DNA of 64,000 nucleotides from Paenibacillus polygoni. GTDB taxonomy: Bacteria; Bacillota; Bacilli; Paenibacillales; Paenibacillaceae. Positions 62,983 through 64,000 of this stretch are shown in pieces; the stretch's first letter is position 1, and every line of letters begins with the position of its first letter. The notes beneath the pieces were generated by a model. The model worked only from the letters and a program-made list of their open reading frames with translations. It was not told where the DNA came from and searched no databases. The stretch covers positions 758,001 through 822,000 of the forward strand of contig NZ_CP127162.1 in NCBI RefSeq assembly GCF_030263935.1, written 5' to 3'. Made by a program: the position numbers and the translations under genes.

Positions 62983-64000
62983 ATGAAGAAGAAAGTTCAT
63001 TTGTTGTCCGCTTCCGTTATGACTGCTGCACTGGTATTATCCGCATGCGGCGCGGGAAAAGAAGCTGCCGTGCTCGATGGAAGTAAGCCTTATTCACTGA
63101 AATATGTTGTAAATCAGGTAGGGGAGATTCCGACAAAAGGAAATGAGATCGAGAAAGCCATTATGGAGTACACGAATACTGATCTTAATATCCAGTGGAT
63201 CCCCGCGTCTGCTTATGATGAAAAAGTGAATGTAATGATTGCATCAGAAGAGCTGCCTCAGCTAATCAAGCTCGGATATAATCCCACAACGATTGGAGCT
63301 CTCAAAAATGGACAGTTTTGGGAAGTGGGACCTTTTATCAAAGATTACCCTAACCTGGCAGCACAGAGCGAGGAATTCTATCAAAACATCAGCGTAAACG
63401 GTAAAATATACGGAGTACCTTTGTTCCGTGACCTCGGAAGGGCAACGCTGCACTACCGGAAAGACTGGCTCGATACACTTGGGCTGCAGGCTCCTGTTAC
63501 CCTGGATGACTGGTATAATGTGATGAAAGCGATTGCTAAGAAAGATCCAGATAAGAACGGAAAAGACGATACGTATGGCCTAGTATTTGATAAAAAGTAT
63601 AATCAAGAGGCAGCCTCAACACTGACTCGACTCGCCGTCTCCCAAGGTGCGCCTAACAAATGGGCAGTGGATGAAGAAGGTAATTTCACACCGGAATTTA
63701 TGACCGAGCCTTACTTTGAAACCATGAAACTGGTAAAGCGTCTGTATGAGGAAGGTTTAATCAATCAAGATTTTGCAGTCGTAGACACAAGCGAAATTGA
63801 TAAGTTATACGAGTCAGGCCGTGCGGGAATTCGTTTCTCCGGAGGGAATGCCCAGTCTTGGCAGGATAAAGTGATCAAGAACGTTCCAGAAGCCGTGATT
63901 GATGTGGCTCCAGTTACCGGTCCCGAAGGGCGAAGACTCCCTGGAGAGACAGGCAACGCAGGATTCCTGGCGATTCCTAAGAAGACGGTAAAAACAGAAG
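62983..64000 (+). CDS. Sugar ABC transporter binding lipoprotein (3' end outside window)
   Basis: About 339 residues visible, reading on past the right edge. Lipoprotein signal with lipobox VLSACGAGK (Cys22). The mature part has LKYVVNQVGEIPTKGNEIEK, a DLNIQWIPASAYDEKVNVMI segment and the RKDWLDTLGLQAPVTLDDWY motif of the LplA/YtcQ family of extracellular solute-binding proteins. GGGGGAAAAAAG precedes the ATG. It delivers the sugar ligand to the two permeases encoded before it. Confidence 0.93.
   Translation, partial: MKKKVHLLSASVMTAALVLSACGAGKEAAVLDGSKPYSLKYVVNQVGEIPTKGNEIEKAIMEYTNTDLNIQWIPASAYDEKVNVMIASEELPQLIKLGYNPTTIGALKNGQFWEVGPFIKDYPNLAAQSEEFYQNISVNGKIYGVPLFRDLGRATLHYRKDWLDTLGLQAPVTLDDWYNVMKAIAKKDPDKNGKDDTYGLVFDKKYNQEAASTLTRLAVSQGAPNKWAVDEEGNFTPEFMTEPYFETMKLVKRLYEEGLINQDFAVVDTSEIDKLYESGRAGIRFSGGNAQSWQDKVIKNVPEAVIDVAPVTGPEGRRLPGETGNAGFLAIPKKTVKTE

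Noticed and set aside
1..64000. tRNA, rRNA or riboswitch genes
   Set aside because: No cloverleaf, rRNA core segment or recognisable riboswitch signature was noticed while reading either strand; a covariance-model scan would be decisive.

Overview
The window looks like a chromosomal stretch from a low-to-mid GC, spore-former-type Firmicute, most probably Paenibacillus or a close relative. Signs of this are strong AAGGAGG ribosome sites, frequent TTG and GTG starts, sigma-A style promoters, a CIRCE element, CcpA-type cre sites, Fur 7-1-7 boxes, LplB/YtcP-type sugar permeases, a membrane-bound AraC regulator, and Bacillus-like dgk/dck and small DUF proteins. No rRNA, tRNA, CRISPR array, insertion sequence or prophage was seen. 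Identifications come from reading the sequence and from family knowledge; no database was searched.

Region by region. 1-8.3 kb: an MMPL exporter (cut by the window edge) and its probable TetR repressor, which share an 18-bp operator and are separated by a tandem array of 49-bp hairpins; then a MATE pump, a Na/Pi cotransporter with a PhoU-like tail, an APH-like kinase and a membrane-anchored CPCC protein. 9.1-13.1 kb: a Fur-controlled heme uptake operon (IsdE/F-like transporter, ATPase, HugZ-like protein, DinB protein). 13.4-16.5 kb: small membrane proteins, then an Lgt-like protein lacking key catalytic residues beside a radical SAM protein of the tetraether-synthase (COG1964) type. 16.6-18.3 kb: ECF sigma factor and DUF4179 anti-sigma pair. 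18.4-24.5 kb: a ROK repressor with a HEAT-repeat partner, divergent from a polyol or pentitol operon (SDR dehydrogenase, FGGY kinase, GPH symporter). 24.6-27.5 kb: a rearranged polymorphic-toxin island with a 200-bp direct repeat, a frameshifted toxin start, an orphan immunity candidate, and an intact WXG100-type toxin with its immunity candidate. 27.6-36.8 kb: a chemoreceptor, lipoproteins, GNAT enzymes, an aldo/keto reductase and an Imm26-like protein.

36.8-49.1 kb: htpG behind a perfect CIRCE box; a 3'-truncated DUF1796 gene; small membrane proteins; a VanRS-like two-component system followed by a four-gene lipid-linked glycosylation module (GT-C, GT2, DUF2304, SMR). The two-component promoter and the module promoter carry the same triple TTAAG arrangement, which suggests that the response regulator controls both. 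Then come hemY/cgoX and a DUF3934 gene. 49.4-54.5 kb: catalase, small membrane proteins, a GNAT enzyme, and the dgk-dck pair. 54.6-64 kb: a pectin-use locus with a cre site, a large secreted multi-Fn3 pectinesterase, a membrane AraC regulator, two sugar ABC permeases and the start of their binding lipoprotein.

The signals most worth following are the 49-bp hairpin array, the shared TTAAG promoter architecture, the Lgt-like/Tes-like pair, and the duplicated toxin cassette.
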